Positions 45,722 through 56,170 are shown, numbered from the stretch's first letter. The stretch: 64,000 nt of DNA from Phyllobacterium endophyticum (GCF_003010935.1 NZ_PGGN01000002.1:992001-1056000); one strand, 5' to 3'. Notes: a model not told the origin generated them from the letters alone. Program-made: numbers and translations.

Positions 45722-46624
45722 ATGTCTCAACTTCATCTCGATCACCGCAGGGGTCTGCTCATCACCGGCCTCGGAGGGCTGATCCTGTCCGCAGACATTC
45801 CGTTGCTGCGGCTTGGAGAAGGTGAAACCTGGTCTACCCTGCTTTTACGCAGTGGGACGACTTTTGTTACGGCGTTTCTTGTCTGGGCTGTGTGGAGCAT
45901 TGCGACGGGACGTGTGCGAACGATCGTTCCGGGGCGCGCCGGTTTCCTTGTGGCAGGTCTCTACGGTCTGGCCTCGATCTGTTTCATGATTGCCGTCTAC
46001 AACACCGAGACGGCCAATCTTGTATTCATCCTGGCGTTCAACACGGTCTTCTCCGCGCTGCTATCGTGGGTGTTCCTCAAGGAACGGCCGAAGAATGTCA
46101 CATTCGTTGCCATGTTCTTCATGCTGATCGGAGTTGGCATCATCGTTCGGGAGGGATTGTCCTCCGGCCATGTGTTCGGCGATTTGGTGGCGCTACTGTC
46201 CACCTTCATCCTTTCCACAGCTATCACGGTAAGCCGCTCCTCCGGCAAGGACATGGGTTTTGCTGCGATCGTGGGTACAGTACTGCCGATGCTGGTCGCC
46301 GCTTATATGGTTGCGCAGAATGGTTACACGGTCGCCGCGCCGGGCTGGATCATTTTCAACGGTTCGGTGGTGACGACCCTTGCCTTCCTTTGTCTCGCCG
46401 CTGGCCCGCGTTTTCTTTCCGGACCGGAGGTCGCAATGTTCTACCTGCTCGAAACCGTCCTTACACCGATCTGGGTCTGGCTGGTGTTTTCAGAGCGGCC
46501 GACCTATCCAACCCTCGTTGGCGGAGTTATCATCATAACGTCGCTCGTAGGTCATTCCCTTTGGCAAATGTACCATTCAAGAAGACGGATACGGATGAGG
46601 GCTTTGGTCCGGCATCCGATCTGA
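45722..46624 (+). CDS. EamA/DMT-family transporter
   Basis: The 300-residue protein has ten hydrophobic segments arranged as two EamA repeats; the first holds GLASICFMIAVYNTETANLV with FSALLSWVFLKERP, the second FYLLETVLTPIWVWLVFSERP. Such proteins export or import metabolites. It converges on the RND pump gene with two bases between the stops. Confidence 0.9.
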   Translation: MSQLHLDHRRGLLITGLGGLILSADIPLLRLGEGETWSTLLLRSGTTFVTAFLVWAVWSIATGRVRTIVPGRAGFLVAGLYGLASICFMIAVYNTETANLVFILAFNTVFSALLSWVFLKERPKNVTFVAMFFMLIGVGIIVREGLSSGHVFGDLVALLSTFILSTAITVSRSSGKDMGFAAIVGTVLPMLVAAYMVAQNGYTVAAPGWIIFNGSVVTTLAFLCLAAGPRFLSGPEVAMFYLLETVLTPIWVWLVFSERPTYPTLVGGVIIITSLVGHSLWQMYHSRRRIRMRALVRHPI

Positions 46625-46626
46625 CA

Positions 46627-49600
46627 TCATTCGGCGGCTTCCACTCTGGCTTTGGACGGAAGCAAGGGAACGACATGGGTCCCTGGCCTCGGCGCAACGC
46701 CCGCTTCGTCAGGCTCATTCGGACGGAACGACCAATGGAAGGCTCTTCCCACCCAGTGGCTCAGATCGTCCATGATTGTGTAGAAGGACGGTACGAACAC
46801 CAGCGACAGAACGGTCGAGATCAACAAGCCGCCAATGACGGCGATTGCCATCGGCGCGCGGAACTCACCGCCGTCGCCGAAAGCCATTGCCGCTGGAAGC
46901 ATGCCGGCGGACATAGCGATAGTCGTCATCACGATCGGCCTTATACGTTTGCGTCCGGCATCTATGATGGCCTCGTTGCGCGCCACGCCATGCTTGACCT
47001 CTTCAATGGCGAAATCGACGAGCATGATCGCATTCTTGGTAACAATACCCATGAGCATGAGAATACCGATGACGACGGCCATAGAAACCGAGTTGTTGGT
47101 CAAGAGCAGCGCGACGGCGACACCGGCGATCGACAGGGGCAAGGACATCAAGATGGTGAAAGCGTGGAAGATGCTGCCGAATAGCAGGATCAGCACGACG
47201 AACACCAGCATCAGGCCCATGATCATCGCATCGCGGAACCCGGCAAAGACCTCGCCCATGACTTCCGCATCGCCGGTTTCCTGAATGCGCACACCTTCCG
47301 GCATGGATTTCGCCTCCGGCAGGTTCTTGACGATGGACAGTCCCTCGCCGATCTCCTTGCCGCCCGCCATATTGGCGCCGACAACAATACGCCGTTCGCG
47401 GTTGAAACGTTCGATCGATGACGGACCTTGGCCGAAACTGATCTGAGCAACCGATTCAAGCGGTACTACGACGCCTGATGGTGTTGTCACAGTCAGGGTC
47501 TGGAGCACTGACAAGTCTTTGCGTGCTTCTTCTATCAACTGCACACGGATGGCTATCTGACGGTCGCCTACCGTATATTTTGCAAGATTGGCATCGAGAT
47601 CGCCCAAGGTGGCTACGCGCAAGGCTTCCGAAATCGCAGAGGTCGAGAGGCCGAGTTCGGCCAGCTTGTCCATGCGCGGCGTTACTATGATTTCCGGCCG
47701 GTCGAGCGCAGCGGTCGAGGACACCGCCTGGAAATTACCGGTCGCCGTCATCGCGCTCTGGATCTGGCGGGCTTGCTCATTGACCTTGTCGCCGTCGCTG
47801 CCGATTACGCCGACGGCGAACTCCCGCTCACCGCGATCATTGACGAAATTCGCGCGCAGATCAGGCACTTGCGAGAGTTTGTTGAAAATATCAAGCTCCA
47901 CCTGTTTTTGCGTGCGCTCGCGCTCGCTCTTGTGGCTGAGCTTGACGATCATCGTCGCGCGCCGCGTGTCCAGTGAGCCTGTCGGGGAAGAGCCGCCGGT
48001 TATATAGGTCTGCTGAACCTCCGGAATGTCGCGAACCAGCGACGCGGCCTCGTCGGTTACGCGGCGTGTTTCGTCGATTGGCGAGCCCGGCGGAAGCTCG
48101 AGGCTGACTGCGACACGCGCTTCATCCTGCGGCGGCACGAACCCGGCCGGAAGAAATCCCATCGCCCAGATGGCAATGGCAAATATGGCCACACCACTGA
48201 TCAATGTCAGCCAGCGATAGCGCAGAGTGACGATGAGAAACCGCGTATAGGCCCTGATCCAGCCGGCCTCCCTATCGCCGTGATGGAGACTCTTGCCGTC
48301 ACGCAGCAGATAGGCCGTCATCATCGGCGTTATCAGGCGCGCGACGAGCAGCGAAAAGAACACCGCGACCGCTACAGTCAGGCCGAACTGCTTGAAATAC
48401 TGCCCGGCGATGCCGCTCATGAAGCTGACCGGAGCGAAGACCGCGATGATTGTCACGGAGATCGCGATGACGGCAAGACCAATCTCATCGGCGGCTTCCA
48501 GCGACGCCCGGTAAGGAGACTTGCCGGAACGCATGTGGCGGACGATGTTTTCGATCTCCACGATGGCATCGTCAACCAGAATACCCGTTACCAGTGTGAT
48601 GCCAAGCAGGCTGATCAGATTGAGCGAGAAGCCGAGCATGTCGATTGCCCAGAACGTCGGAATTGCCGACAATGGCAGGGCAACTGCCGCTATCAACGTC
48701 GCGCGGATATTGCGCAGGAACAGGAAGACCACGACGATGGAGAGCAATGCTCCTTCCACAAGCGAACTCATGGCGGATTCGTAATTGCCGTAGGTATAGG
48801 TCACCGAATTGTCGATAATGCTGAAACGCGTATCGGGATATTTTTGCTGGAGCTGGTCCATCCGCTCCTGCACGCGCGCAAAAACATCCGCATCGCTCGC
48901 GCCCTTGGCCCGGAACACGCCGAGTGACACTACGGTCTGGTTGTTAACCCGCGCGAATGATTTTGGCTCTTCATATTCATCCGTCACCGTTCCGAGCTGA
49001 TCCAGCCGTACAGAGCGTCCGCCAGCCAGCGGAATCTCCACTGCGCGCAAGTCATCCAATGTTCGCGATGCGCCGAGGGTGCGGATGGTCTGCTGCGTCG
49101 TGCCGATGTCGCCTCGACCGCCGGTCAAGTCGGCGTTCATGGACTTCAGCGCGTGGTTTACATCTGCCGCCGTCACACCGAGTGCTGTCAACCTGTCCGG
49201 ATCCAGCGCGACGCGAACCTCGCGCGTGACGCCGCCGTAACGCTCGACGCGGCCAACGCCCTTCAAGCCCTGAATATCGCGAATGATCTTGTCGTCAACG
49301 AACCAGGAAAGTTCTTCCGATGTCATGGTAGGCGCGGAAACGCCGTAAGTGAGGATCGACGAGCCCTCGACGTCCACGGAATTGATGATCGGCTCCTTGA
49401 TCGTCGCCGGAAGATCATCGCGTATGCGTGAAACCGCGTCCTTGACGTCGTTCAGCGCCTTTTGCGTATCGACTTCGAGCCGGAACTCAACGAGCGTGGT
49501 GGAATTTCCCTCGGTCAGGTTGCTGGTGACGTTTTTGACGCCGGTGATATTGGCGACCGAATCCTCTACGCGCTTGGCAATCTGCGTTTCGAGTTCCGTC

Positions 49601-49773
49601 GGGGCGACGCCCGGATCCGTGACCGACACCGAGATCAACGGCACGTCGATATTGGGGAAGCGGGTGATCGGCAGCTTGGCGAAGGCCATCAACCCAAGCA
49701 CGACCAGCACTACAAAGAGCAGAATCGACGGGACCGGATTGCGAATGGACCAAGCGGAAATGTTCCAGTTCAT
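46627..49773 (-). CDS. RND-family multidrug efflux pump, inner membrane subunit
   Basis: The 1048-residue protein has twelve membrane helices and two large periplasmic loops. The proton-relay aspartates of helix 4 are in GILVDDAIVEIENI, and the N-terminal FAKLPITRFPNIDVPLISV is typical of the AcrB/MdtB group. It forms with the adaptor gene (four-base overlap at 49770-49773) a pump that exports drugs or other small molecules; no outer-membrane channel gene lies in the operon. Confidence 0.95.
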   Translation of the reverse strand: MNWNISAWSIRNPVPSILLFVVLVVLGLMAFAKLPITRFPNIDVPLISVSVTDPGVAPTELETQIAKRVEDSVANITGVKNVTSNLTEGNSTTLVEFRLEVDTQKALNDVKDAVSRIRDDLPATIKEPIINSVDVEGSSILTYGVSAPTMTSEELSWFVDDKIIRDIQGLKGVGRVERYGGVTREVRVALDPDRLTALGVTAADVNHALKSMNADLTGGRGDIGTTQQTIRTLGASRTLDDLRAVEIPLAGGRSVRLDQLGTVTDEYEEPKSFARVNNQTVVSLGVFRAKGASDADVFARVQERMDQLQQKYPDTRFSIIDNSVTYTYGNYESAMSSLVEGALLSIVVVFLFLRNIRATLIAAVALPLSAIPTFWAIDMLGFSLNLISLLGITLVTGILVDDAIVEIENIVRHMRSGKSPYRASLEAADEIGLAVIAISVTIIAVFAPVSFMSGIAGQYFKQFGLTVAVAVFFSLLVARLITPMMTAYLLRDGKSLHHGDREAGWIRAYTRFLIVTLRYRWLTLISGVAIFAIAIWAMGFLPAGFVPPQDEARVAVSLELPPGSPIDETRRVTDEAASLVRDIPEVQQTYITGGSSPTGSLDTRRATMIVKLSHKSERERTQKQVELDIFNKLSQVPDLRANFVNDRGEREFAVGVIGSDGDKVNEQARQIQSAMTATGNFQAVSSTAALDRPEIIVTPRMDKLAELGLSTSAISEALRVATLGDLDANLAKYTVGDRQIAIRVQLIEEARKDLSVLQTLTVTTPSGVVVPLESVAQISFGQGPSSIERFNRERRIVVGANMAGGKEIGEGLSIVKNLPEAKSMPEGVRIQETGDAEVMGEVFAGFRDAMIMGLMLVFVVLILLFGSIFHAFTILMSLPLSIAGVAVALLLTNNSVSMAVVIGILMLMGIVTKNAIMLVDFAIEEVKHGVARNEAIIDAGRKRIRPIVMTTIAMSAGMLPAAMAFGDGGEFRAPMAIAVIGGLLISTVLSLVFVPSFYTIMDDLSHWVGRAFHWSFRPNEPDEAGVAPRPGTHVVPLLPSKARVEAAE

Positions 49774-50975
49774 TTGATGGCCCCTGTCGCCTCGTCGTTC
49801 ATTCGAATGGGCGTGACACGGTCACCATTGGCAACGAAGGTCCCGGCGCGCGCGACAACGTCTTCTCCTTCGGCAAGGCCCTGCAACACCTCTATGCTGC
49901 GATGATCGCGAATTCCGAGCTCGACATCGCGGCTCTCTATCACGCCATCCTTGACGACCTGCACCAATGCCGACGTGCCACGATAGACCACGGCAGAAAG
50001 CGGCACGCTGACGCCCTCGCGCCGGGTCAATTCAATCGTGGCGCGGGCAAAATTGCCGGGCCTGATCGATGCGTTTCGCTCGAGCGTGATCTTGACCGAG
50101 CCGAGACGCGAACTCGCGCTGATCTCCGGTGAAATGAGCCTTACGCGGCCGGAAACAGGTTCATTCATGCCTGATACCCGGACGGCAACAGGCATGCCTT
50201 CTTTCAGGCGCGGCAGATCGACCTCGGGAATGTTGGCAGCCAGCTCGAATTCACGATCGCGTGCAATGCGAAACAAAGGACCGGCGTTGGCAGAGACGAT
50301 ACCGCCAAGAAGGGCACTCCGACTGAGAACAACACCGCTCGTTGGCGCCCTGACATCGGCTTTCTCCAGCCGCAACTGTACGTCCCGCTTCTGCGCGGCA
50401 ACAAGTTGCAGTTGAGATTGCGTGGCGATCAGGGCCTGGTGGGCTGTGTTCAATCTGGCCTTGGCGCTGTCATGTGCGTTGGTGGCATTGTCCAACTCCA
50501 TCTTGGAGTTGATGCCCTTGAGCGACAGAGCCCGCGCCCGATCGAGCGCTTCCTGGGCTTGCCGGACAGCGATTTCCGCATCAACGATCTGCGCTTCGGA
50601 TTGAGCAATGGATGCGTCAGCCTGTGCACGTTGCGCCTCGATCTGGGCGAGCTGGATTTGAAGCGAGGACTTATCGAGGCGTGCGAGGATATCGCCTTCC
50701 TTGACTACGTCGCCCTGATCGGAATTGAGTTCAAGCACCAGCAGGCCCGCGACATCGGTGCCGACCGCCACTTCCTGGCGGGGCACGATGGTACCCGTAA
50801 CGGTTAGTGTCGCGACCATTTCATCACTAACGGCGGGGGTAACATTGATGACCGGCGGCTTGGCCTGCTGCAGAGCTGGACTTGTCTCATCAGCACGCAC
50901 GCCGGTGCTCATGGATGATGACAGCCCCAAGGCAAGAGCCAGGGAAACCAGTATCTTTTTGCTTTTATGGCTCAT
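49770..50975 (-). CDS. RND efflux periplasmic adaptor (HlyD/MFP family)
   Basis: The 401-residue protein has a signal peptide (KKILVSLALALGLSSSMS), a lipoyl/barrel-sandwich domain split by a coiled hairpin, and a beta-barrel part (VSGRVRLISPEISASSRLGSVKITLE). It bridges the RND pump to an outer-membrane channel. ATG 50975 starts at the signal peptide; the frame runs up to 51038. It overlaps the pump gene by four bases. Confidence 0.92.
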   Translation of the reverse strand: MSHKSKKILVSLALALGLSSSMSTGVRADETSPALQQAKPPVINVTPAVSDEMVATLTVTGTIVPRQEVAVGTDVAGLLVLELNSDQGDVVKEGDILARLDKSSLQIQLAQIEAQRAQADASIAQSEAQIVDAEIAVRQAQEALDRARALSLKGINSKMELDNATNAHDSAKARLNTAHQALIATQSQLQLVAAQKRDVQLRLEKADVRAPTSGVVLSRSALLGGIVSANAGPLFRIARDREFELAANIPEVDLPRLKEGMPVAVRVSGMNEPVSGRVRLISPEISASSRLGSVKITLERNASIRPGNFARATIELTRREGVSVPLSAVVYRGTSALVQVVKDGVIESRDVELGIRDHRSIEVLQGLAEGEDVVARAGTFVANGDRVTPIRMNDEATGAIK

Positions 50976-51003
50976 TGGAACAACCCGGGAGTGAGAGCGA
51001 TAT

Positions 51004-51714
51004 TCATTTGTTGGCGGGACGCAGTACGGCGATGGCAAGCGCGCGAAACACTGGTTCCAAGGCCTCCACAGGCAAACCCTGCGCAGGGAAATTTCGCATT
51101 ATGATCCCCTCGCCCATGGCAGCCAAAGTTGCTACCGCGAGATCCAGATCAGTGACCGGGTCAATCTCGCCGCGCTCCTTGGCCGCGGTGAAGGCACCCA
51201 GTAGTTTTTCACGCATCAGACCCTCGTGCAGCTCGCAAATGGCAGCAACGCTTTCGTTCCGCATGGCTTCTGCGCGCACTTCGACGAAAAGCCGGGCGCT
51301 GGAATCTCGCGGCCCGGGCCCTGAATCGTTCATCGACATCTTCTTCACGTGATCGAGCCCGACCTGAGTGATGGCATCCACGATGTTCCTGGACTGCGAC
51401 ATCCGTTCAAGAATTTCCGCGCTTTCCTGGCGATGAGTCGCTGAAATCTTCTCGATGATTGCTTCTTTCGAAGGGAAATACCGGTAAAGGGCTCCCGGGC
51501 TCATGCCCGCTTCGGAGCAAATCTCGTTCATGGACGCGCCGCGAAAACCCGAACGGATGAAACAGTTCGTCGCAGCGTTGAGAATGCGCTCTTCCTGCGC
51601 CTCACGGTTGCGGGCACGCTTGCCGAAGAGCTTGGCTACGAAACAGTGATGCTCGTCATCCGCAGCATTCGCGGAAACGTTTGGAGCCTGCCTGGGCAGG
51701 GCCTGATCGACCAT
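51004..51714 (-). CDS. TetR-family regulator of the efflux operon
   Basis: The protein of about 236 residues has an N-terminal TetR helix-turn-helix (ERILNAATNCFIRSGFRGASMNEICSEAGMSPGALYRYFPSKEAI). The C-terminal ligand domain is variable. It is immediately upstream of the adaptor and pump genes on the same strand, and a perfect 18-bp palindrome lies 14 bases before its start, so it likely represses its own operon. The N-terminal tail is longer than usual and the true start may be further in. Confidence 0.9.
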   Translation of the reverse strand: MVDQALPRQAPNVSANAADDEHHCFVAKLFGKRARNREAQEERILNAATNCFIRSGFRGASMNEICSEAGMSPGALYRYFPSKEAIIEKISATHRQESAEILERMSQSRNIVDAITQVGLDHVKKMSMNDSGPGPRDSSARLFVEVRAEAMRNESVAAICELHEGLMREKLLGAFTAAKERGEIDPVTDLDLAVATLAAMGEGIIMRNFPAQGLPVEALEPVFRALAIAVLRPANK

Positions 51715-51727
51715 AGGACACCAATAA

Positions 51728-51745
51728 AGAGAGAACGTTCTCTCT
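51728..51745. promoter_or_regulatory. Palindromic operator candidate upstream of tetR-type gene
   Basis: AGAGAGAACGTTCTCTCT is a perfect 18-bp palindrome ending 14 bases before the regulator start. The size and symmetry suit a TetR dimer, probably overlapping the promoter of the efflux operon. A weaker imperfect copy (GAATGATCGTTC) lies near 51780. Confidence 0.7.
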
Positions 51746-51808
51746 CATTTATATCAGGGAACACAAAAGATCAATACGAGAATGATCGTTCGCTTTTTTG
51801 CGAGAATT

Positions 51809-52102
51809 TCAGGCAGAGGATGCTAGGCGGTGCAGACCTCGGGTGATTACATCGGCCTTCTTGCGCACCTGCGCAACATCGTGGGCAGATTGCATGCTCA
51901 GCCAGTGATCCGCCGTTCCGCCTATGACGTATTCTAGTCGCAATGCCATTTCTGCCGATATCGCACTTTGTCCAGATAAGACCCTGTAAAGCTGTGATCT
52001 GGTAATACCCAAAGCTTGCGCAACAACACTGACAGGAAGTTTCAATTCATCGATATCGTCTTTAAGGAGAGCACCGGGATGAGGCGGGTTTTTCATAGCC
52101 AT
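51809..52102 (-). CDS. higA: HigA-family antitoxin
   Basis: The 97-residue protein has the HigA/XRE helix-turn-helix PVSVVAQALGITRSQLYRVLSGQSAIS followed by AEMALRLEYVIGGTADHWLSMQ. It would neutralise the upstream toxin and bind the operon promoter. It follows the toxin gene by 11 bases; toxin-first order is usual for HigBA. Confidence 0.92.
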   Translation of the reverse strand: MAMKNPPHPGALLKDDIDELKLPVSVVAQALGITRSQLYRVLSGQSAISAEMALRLEYVIGGTADHWLSMQSAHDVAQVRKKADVITRGLHRLASSA

Positions 52103-52113
52103 TTCATGACCTC

Positions 52114-52392
52114 CTAATGATAGTCTTCAAAGTCGACATCGAAGGCATTTCCGTCGGACATCGAGAAGGTAACGCGCCAGTTTGCTCTCACGGTCACCGC
52201 CCACCGACCTTGGCGATTGCCCTTCAAAGGATGCAGTTTCAGCGATGGCCTATCCATGTCTTGTGTTGTGTCTGCCGAATCGAGTGCCGCCAGAATTGAT
52301 GCAATCCGCGGCACCATATCCTGTGGTAGACGGCTGGCATCGTCCTGCTCATACAGGCGTTTCAGCGCACGACTACGGAACGATTTTATCAT
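52114..52392 (-). CDS. higB: HigB-family toxin (RelE/ParE superfamily)
   Basis: The 92-residue protein matches HigB mRNA interferases of the RelE fold: MIKSFRSRALKRLYE, SLKLHPLKGNRQGRWAVTVRANWRVTFS and the end DFEDYH. The Arg/Lys residues and the conserved C-terminal tyrosine-histidine are those expected for ribosome-dependent cleavage. It is first in a two-gene unit with the antitoxin. Overlapping inverted repeats upstream are candidate operators. Confidence 0.92.
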   Translation of the reverse strand: MIKSFRSRALKRLYEQDDASRLPQDMVPRIASILAALDSADTTQDMDRPSLKLHPLKGNRQGRWAVTVRANWRVTFSMSDGNAFDVDFEDYH

Positions 52393-52395
52393 AGG

Positions 52396-52424
52396 ATTGT
52401 CTCATCTCGCGCGACAATAGACAA
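52396..52424. promoter_or_regulatory. Candidate operator of the higBA operon
   Basis: Two overlapping inverted repeats lie just upstream of the toxin start: ATTGTC (52396-52401) with GACAAT (52413-52418), and TTGTCT (52398-52403) with AGACAA (52419-52424). They fit autorepression by the HigA dimer. Confidence 0.45.
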
Positions 52425-52469
52425 CCCAGATCAGTCACGATAGAGACACTTAAGTAGCAGACCAAAGCC

Positions 52470-54749
52470 TCACGAAAATTTGCCGGAGCGCGGGAAACCC
52501 TTTGGCACCATGCGGCCTGCCGTTGCTCGTGGCCCTACCCATTCAAGCAATTCAAGTTTTCCGCGAGTGAAGCTGCGGCCGGAGGCATCCTGCCACGTCA
52601 GGCCCTGCTCCATCGAAAAGACGCGGATATCCGAAACGCCGCCATCCTTATAACGTTGCAGGCGAACGCCCTTGCCTCGACCGAGTTCAGGGATTTCGGT
52701 AAGCGGAAAGACCAGCATCTTGCGATTTTCGCCGACGATCGCCACGCTGTCGCCGCTGATCGGCATGCAATGACGCGCTTCATCGGGCGCCTTGACGTTC
52801 ATGATCTGCTTGCCCTTGCGCGTGTTGGCGATCACCTCGGCCTCAGGCACCAGGAAGCCATTGCCCACATGCGACGACAGCAGCAGCTTGCGATCCGGCT
52901 CATGGACAAAGGCCGTGACGATATCCTGGTCGTTTTCCATGTCTACGATGATGCGGATGGGTTCACCGTGACCGCGCCCGCCAGGCAGGCTATTGGCGCC
53001 GATCGTGTAGAACTTGCCCCCTGTCGTGAGGACCAGGATGCGGTCCGTGGTCTCGGCATGGAAGGCGAGCTTGAGTTTGTCGCCTTCCTTGAAGGTCAGT
53101 GCGGAAAAATCCGCCAAATGCCCTTTCATGGCGCGCAACCAGCCTTTTTCCGATACGACGACCGTGACCGGCTCCTTCTCGATCATGGCGTGGTGCATGT
53201 CGGTAAGGTCATGCTGCGGGGCGTCGGCAAATGTCGTGCGGCGCTTGCCGAGAGGCGTATCCGCACCATACCTTTTCTGCATTTCGGTGATCTGCCAGGA
53301 AATCGTCAGCCATTGCTTGGCTTCCGATCCGAGCAATTCCTCGATCTCCTTCTTTTCACCGGTAAGGCCGTCGAATTCCTTGCGGATCTCGAATTCCTCG
53401 AGCTTGCGCAAGGAGCGCAAGCGCATGTTCAATATCGCCTCTGCCTGGTTATCGGTAAGTCCGAAGCGCCGGATCATTTCCTGCTTCGGCTCGTCTTCCT
53501 CGCGGATGATGCGTATGACCTCATCGATATTGAGGTACGCGATCAGCATGCCGCCGAGGATTTCCAGCCTGCGCTCTATATCGCCGAGCCGATGCCGCGA
53601 ACGCCTGATCAGGACGTCTTTCCGGTGCTCCAGCCATTGCTTCAAGACTTCGCGCAACGACAGGACGTTCGGGACCTTGCCATTGGAAAGAACGTTCATG
53701 TTCAATGGAAAGCGCGTCTCCAGCTCCGTGAGCTTGAACAGGGATTCCATCAGGATGTCGGGGTTGACGCTGCGGCTCTTGGGCTCCAGCACGATGCGCA
53801 CATCTTCAGTGGATTCGTCGCGCACATCGTCGAGCAGCGGCAGTTTCTTGGCGATCAAAAGTTCTGCGATCTTTTCGATCAACCGGGATTTTTGTACCTG
53901 ATAGGGAATCTCGGTGACGATGATGTTCCAGGTGCCACGCCCCAGGTCCTCGACCTGCCAGCGTGCGCGCAACCGAAAGCCGCCTCGCCCGGTCTTGTAG
54001 GCCTCGATAATGGCATCGGGCGTCTCGACCATGATACCGCCGGTCGGAAAATCCGGCCCCCGAACCTTGGTCTTGAGCGGATCCTCATCCTCGCCCTGCG
54101 ACATCAACTCTTCGACAGTAGCGTCCGGGTGCTTGATCAGGTGCAGCGCGGCGGCACAGAGTTCGGAAACGTTGTGCGGCGGAATGGAAGTCGCCATGCC
54201 GACGGCGATGCCGGAGGAACCATTGGCCAGGAGGTTTGGGAACGCGCCGGGAAGAACGATCGGTTCCTCGTCCTCCTCGTTGTAGGTCGGGCGGAAATCA
54301 ACTGCATCCTCCGTGATGCCTTCCAGAAGCAGCATCGCGACATCGGTCATCCGCGCTTCGGTGTAACGCATCGCGGCCGGGTTATCGCCGTCGATATTGC
54401 CGAAATTACCCTGTCCGTCGACAACGGGATAGCGTACGGCGAAATCCTGCGACAGGCGAACCAGCGCGTCATAAATCGACTGGTCACCATGAGGGTGGAA
54501 TTTACCCATGACCTCGCCGACGATACGAGCGCATTTCGCATAGGACTGATCGGGCGAGAGACGCAACAGGCGCATCGCATGCATGATGCGGCGGTGAACC
54601 GGCTTCAAGCCGTCACGGACGTCCGGCAAGGCGCGGTGCATGATGGTGGAGAGCGCATAGGCAAGGTAGCGCTCTTCCAGTGCCGACTTCAGATCAACCG
54701 GTTCAACATTGTCGTCGCCATTGTCAGGCGGAATCAGGCTTTTTCCCAT
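52470..54749 (-). CDS. parC: DNA topoisomerase IV subunit A
   Basis: The 759-residue subunit cuts and rejoins DNA for chromosome decatenation. The catalytic tyrosine is Tyr129 in [10 protein letters not shown]. The quinolone region reads [13 protein letters not shown], with glutamine at the position of E. coli Ser80 and aspartate at that of Glu84. The C-terminal beta-pinwheel is shorter than in GyrA and has no GyrA box, which supports ParC. The minus-strand gene stands alone, with a divergent secreted protein gene upstream. Confidence 0.95.
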   Translation of the reverse strand: MGKSLIPPDNGDDNVEPVDLKSALEERYLAYALSTIMHRALPDVRDGLKPVHRRIMHAMRLLRLSPDQSYAKCARIVGEVMGKFHPHGDQSIYDALVRLSQDFAVRYPVVDGQGNFGNIDGDNPAAMRYTEARMTDVAMLLLEGITEDAVDFRPTYNEEDEEPIVLPGAFPNLLANGSSGIAVGMATSIPPHNVSELCAAALHLIKHPDATVEELMSQGEDEDPLKTKVRGPDFPTGGIMVETPDAIIEAYKTGRGGFRLRARWQVEDLGRGTWNIIVTEIPYQVQKSRLIEKIAELLIAKKLPLLDDVRDESTEDVRIVLEPKSRSVNPDILMESLFKLTELETRFPLNMNVLSNGKVPNVLSLREVLKQWLEHRKDVLIRRSRHRLGDIERRLEILGGMLIAYLNIDEVIRIIREEDEPKQEMIRRFGLTDNQAEAILNMRLRSLRKLEEFEIRKEFDGLTGEKKEIEELLGSEAKQWLTISWQITEMQKRYGADTPLGKRRTTFADAPQHDLTDMHHAMIEKEPVTVVVSEKGWLRAMKGHLADFSALTFKEGDKLKLAFHAETTDRILVLTTGGKFYTIGANSLPGGRGHGEPIRIIVDMENDQDIVTAFVHEPDRKLLLSSHVGNGFLVPEAEVIANTRKGKQIMNVKAPDEARHCMPISGDSVAIVGENRKMLVFPLTEIPELGRGKGVRLQRYKDGGVSDIRVFSMEQGLTWQDASGRSFTRGKLELLEWVGPRATAGRMVPKGFPRSGKFS

Positions 54750-54955
54750 GTCAATGGACTATCAACTCACTGAATCCCGGGCAAGCAATGATTCGCCAAG
54801 ATCACAGGCTGATCGATCCCCGTGAATCTTGCGTTCACATCTCAAACCTGCCTTTGTAGCACCCGACGTGCAATTTTCGCACGTTGACCGGCAGACGTCA
54901 CAGTTTCGCCGCTCCTGATGCACTATTTTGAAGTTCAAACAATAAGGATCGAACC

Positions 54956-56155
54956 ATGCCTCCAATCCATCATGTGCAGTCGGGTTTGCGCACTCTTGCA
55001 GCCGCCTCGGCTCTCGTCGTGATATTCGCGACATCAGCCTACGCGGTCGACGGCAATGCGGTGGCTGCCCGATTGAAGGCTCTATATGGCAACAAGGGCG
55101 GTACGTTGGAGTACAGCGGAGTTGAGACGCAGGGCACGACCGTTATTCTGCGGGATACGAAATTGTCGGCAGCCGGCATGAAGCAGCCCCTGCCCGTTGG
55201 CGATATTACGCTCAGCGATGTCGCCGACATCCCAGGCGGCGGGTTCGAGGTCGGCGCGCTCGCCGTGCCGGACATAAACTATGTTCCAGCGGATGAGCCC
55301 GAGACCAAGATAAGCGCTCAAGGGATCAGCCTTGAGGGCCTGACGCTCCCACCCGAGGGCGCGACGGAACCATTGGCCGAAATTCTTCAGTACGAAAAAG
55401 CTGAGGTAAAGCACGTCGCCGTCAATACGAAAGGCAAGGATGTCTTCGTTGCCGACGGTTTGACCTCAACGATCTCTCCGTTGACCGCTACGTCGCCGGT
55501 GGCGTTCACGTCGAATATTGCAGGCTTCAAAGCGGACCTGTCAGACATTCAGGATCCCAAAACCAAGGATGCGCTAAAGGCGCTCGGCTATGAAACAATC
55601 TCCGGAAAAGTCGATATCGACGGCACATGGAATGCGCCGGATGGCCGGCTCAATCTCGAATCGATGAACATCATCGCCGACGATGCCGGAACGCTCGACT
55701 TCAAGTTCGATATTTCCGGCTATACTCTCGACTTCATAAAGGGCATGCAGGAGGCCACAAAGAATGCTGACGGCAAGGATGACAAGGCCAAAAACATGGC
55801 CATGCTCGGACTCTTGCAGCAGTTGAGCTTTACCGGCGCCTCGATTCGCTTCGACGATGCTTCACTCACCAACAAAGCGCTCGACTATATCGCCAAGACG
55901 CAAAACGCCAAGCGCAGCGATCTCATCAGCCAGACCAAGATGATCCTTCCCATGGCTGCAGCGCAACTTGGCGACGCCGAATTCGCTCAATCGCTTGCCA
56001 CCGCCGTGAATGCCTTCCTAGATGATCCGAAGACAATCGAGATAAAGGCTGCCCCGGCGAAGCCAGTTCCCTTCGCGATTATCGCCGCCGGCGGCATGGC
56101 CGATCCCAAGTCCCTGATCAAGACGCTTGCCGTGTCGGTCAGGGCAAACCAGTAA
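54956..56155 (+). CDS. Secreted hypothetical protein, about 400 residues
   Basis: The 399-residue protein has a signal peptide ending after TSAYA and a repetitive beta-rich body with stretches such as ISGKVDIDGTWNAPDGRLNLE and FKFDISGYTLDFIKGMQ. It resembles conserved periplasmic hypotheticals of Rhizobiales. No catalytic motif or binding site is visible. It is divergent from parC and followed by a clear terminator, so it is monocistronic. Confidence 0.7.
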   Translation: MPPIHHVQSGLRTLAAASALVVIFATSAYAVDGNAVAARLKALYGNKGGTLEYSGVETQGTTVILRDTKLSAAGMKQPLPVGDITLSDVADIPGGGFEVGALAVPDINYVPADEPETKISAQGISLEGLTLPPEGATEPLAEILQYEKAEVKHVAVNTKGKDVFVADGLTSTISPLTATSPVAFTSNIAGFKADLSDIQDPKTKDALKALGYETISGKVDIDGTWNAPDGRLNLESMNIIADDAGTLDFKFDISGYTLDFIKGMQEATKNADGKDDKAKNMAMLGLLQQLSFTGASIRFDDASLTNKALDYIAKTQNAKRSDLISQTKMILPMAAAQLGDAEFAQSLATAVNAFLDDPKTIEIKAAPAKPVPFAIIAAGGMADPKSLIKTLAVSVRANQ

Positions 56156-56170
56156 GCGACTATTAAAAAA

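Noticed and set aside
52656-54773. A 705-codon open frame on the plus strand opposite parC
   Set aside because: It lies entirely antisense to a clear topoisomerase IV gene, its composition is that of a high-GC shadow frame and it shows no recognisable motif.
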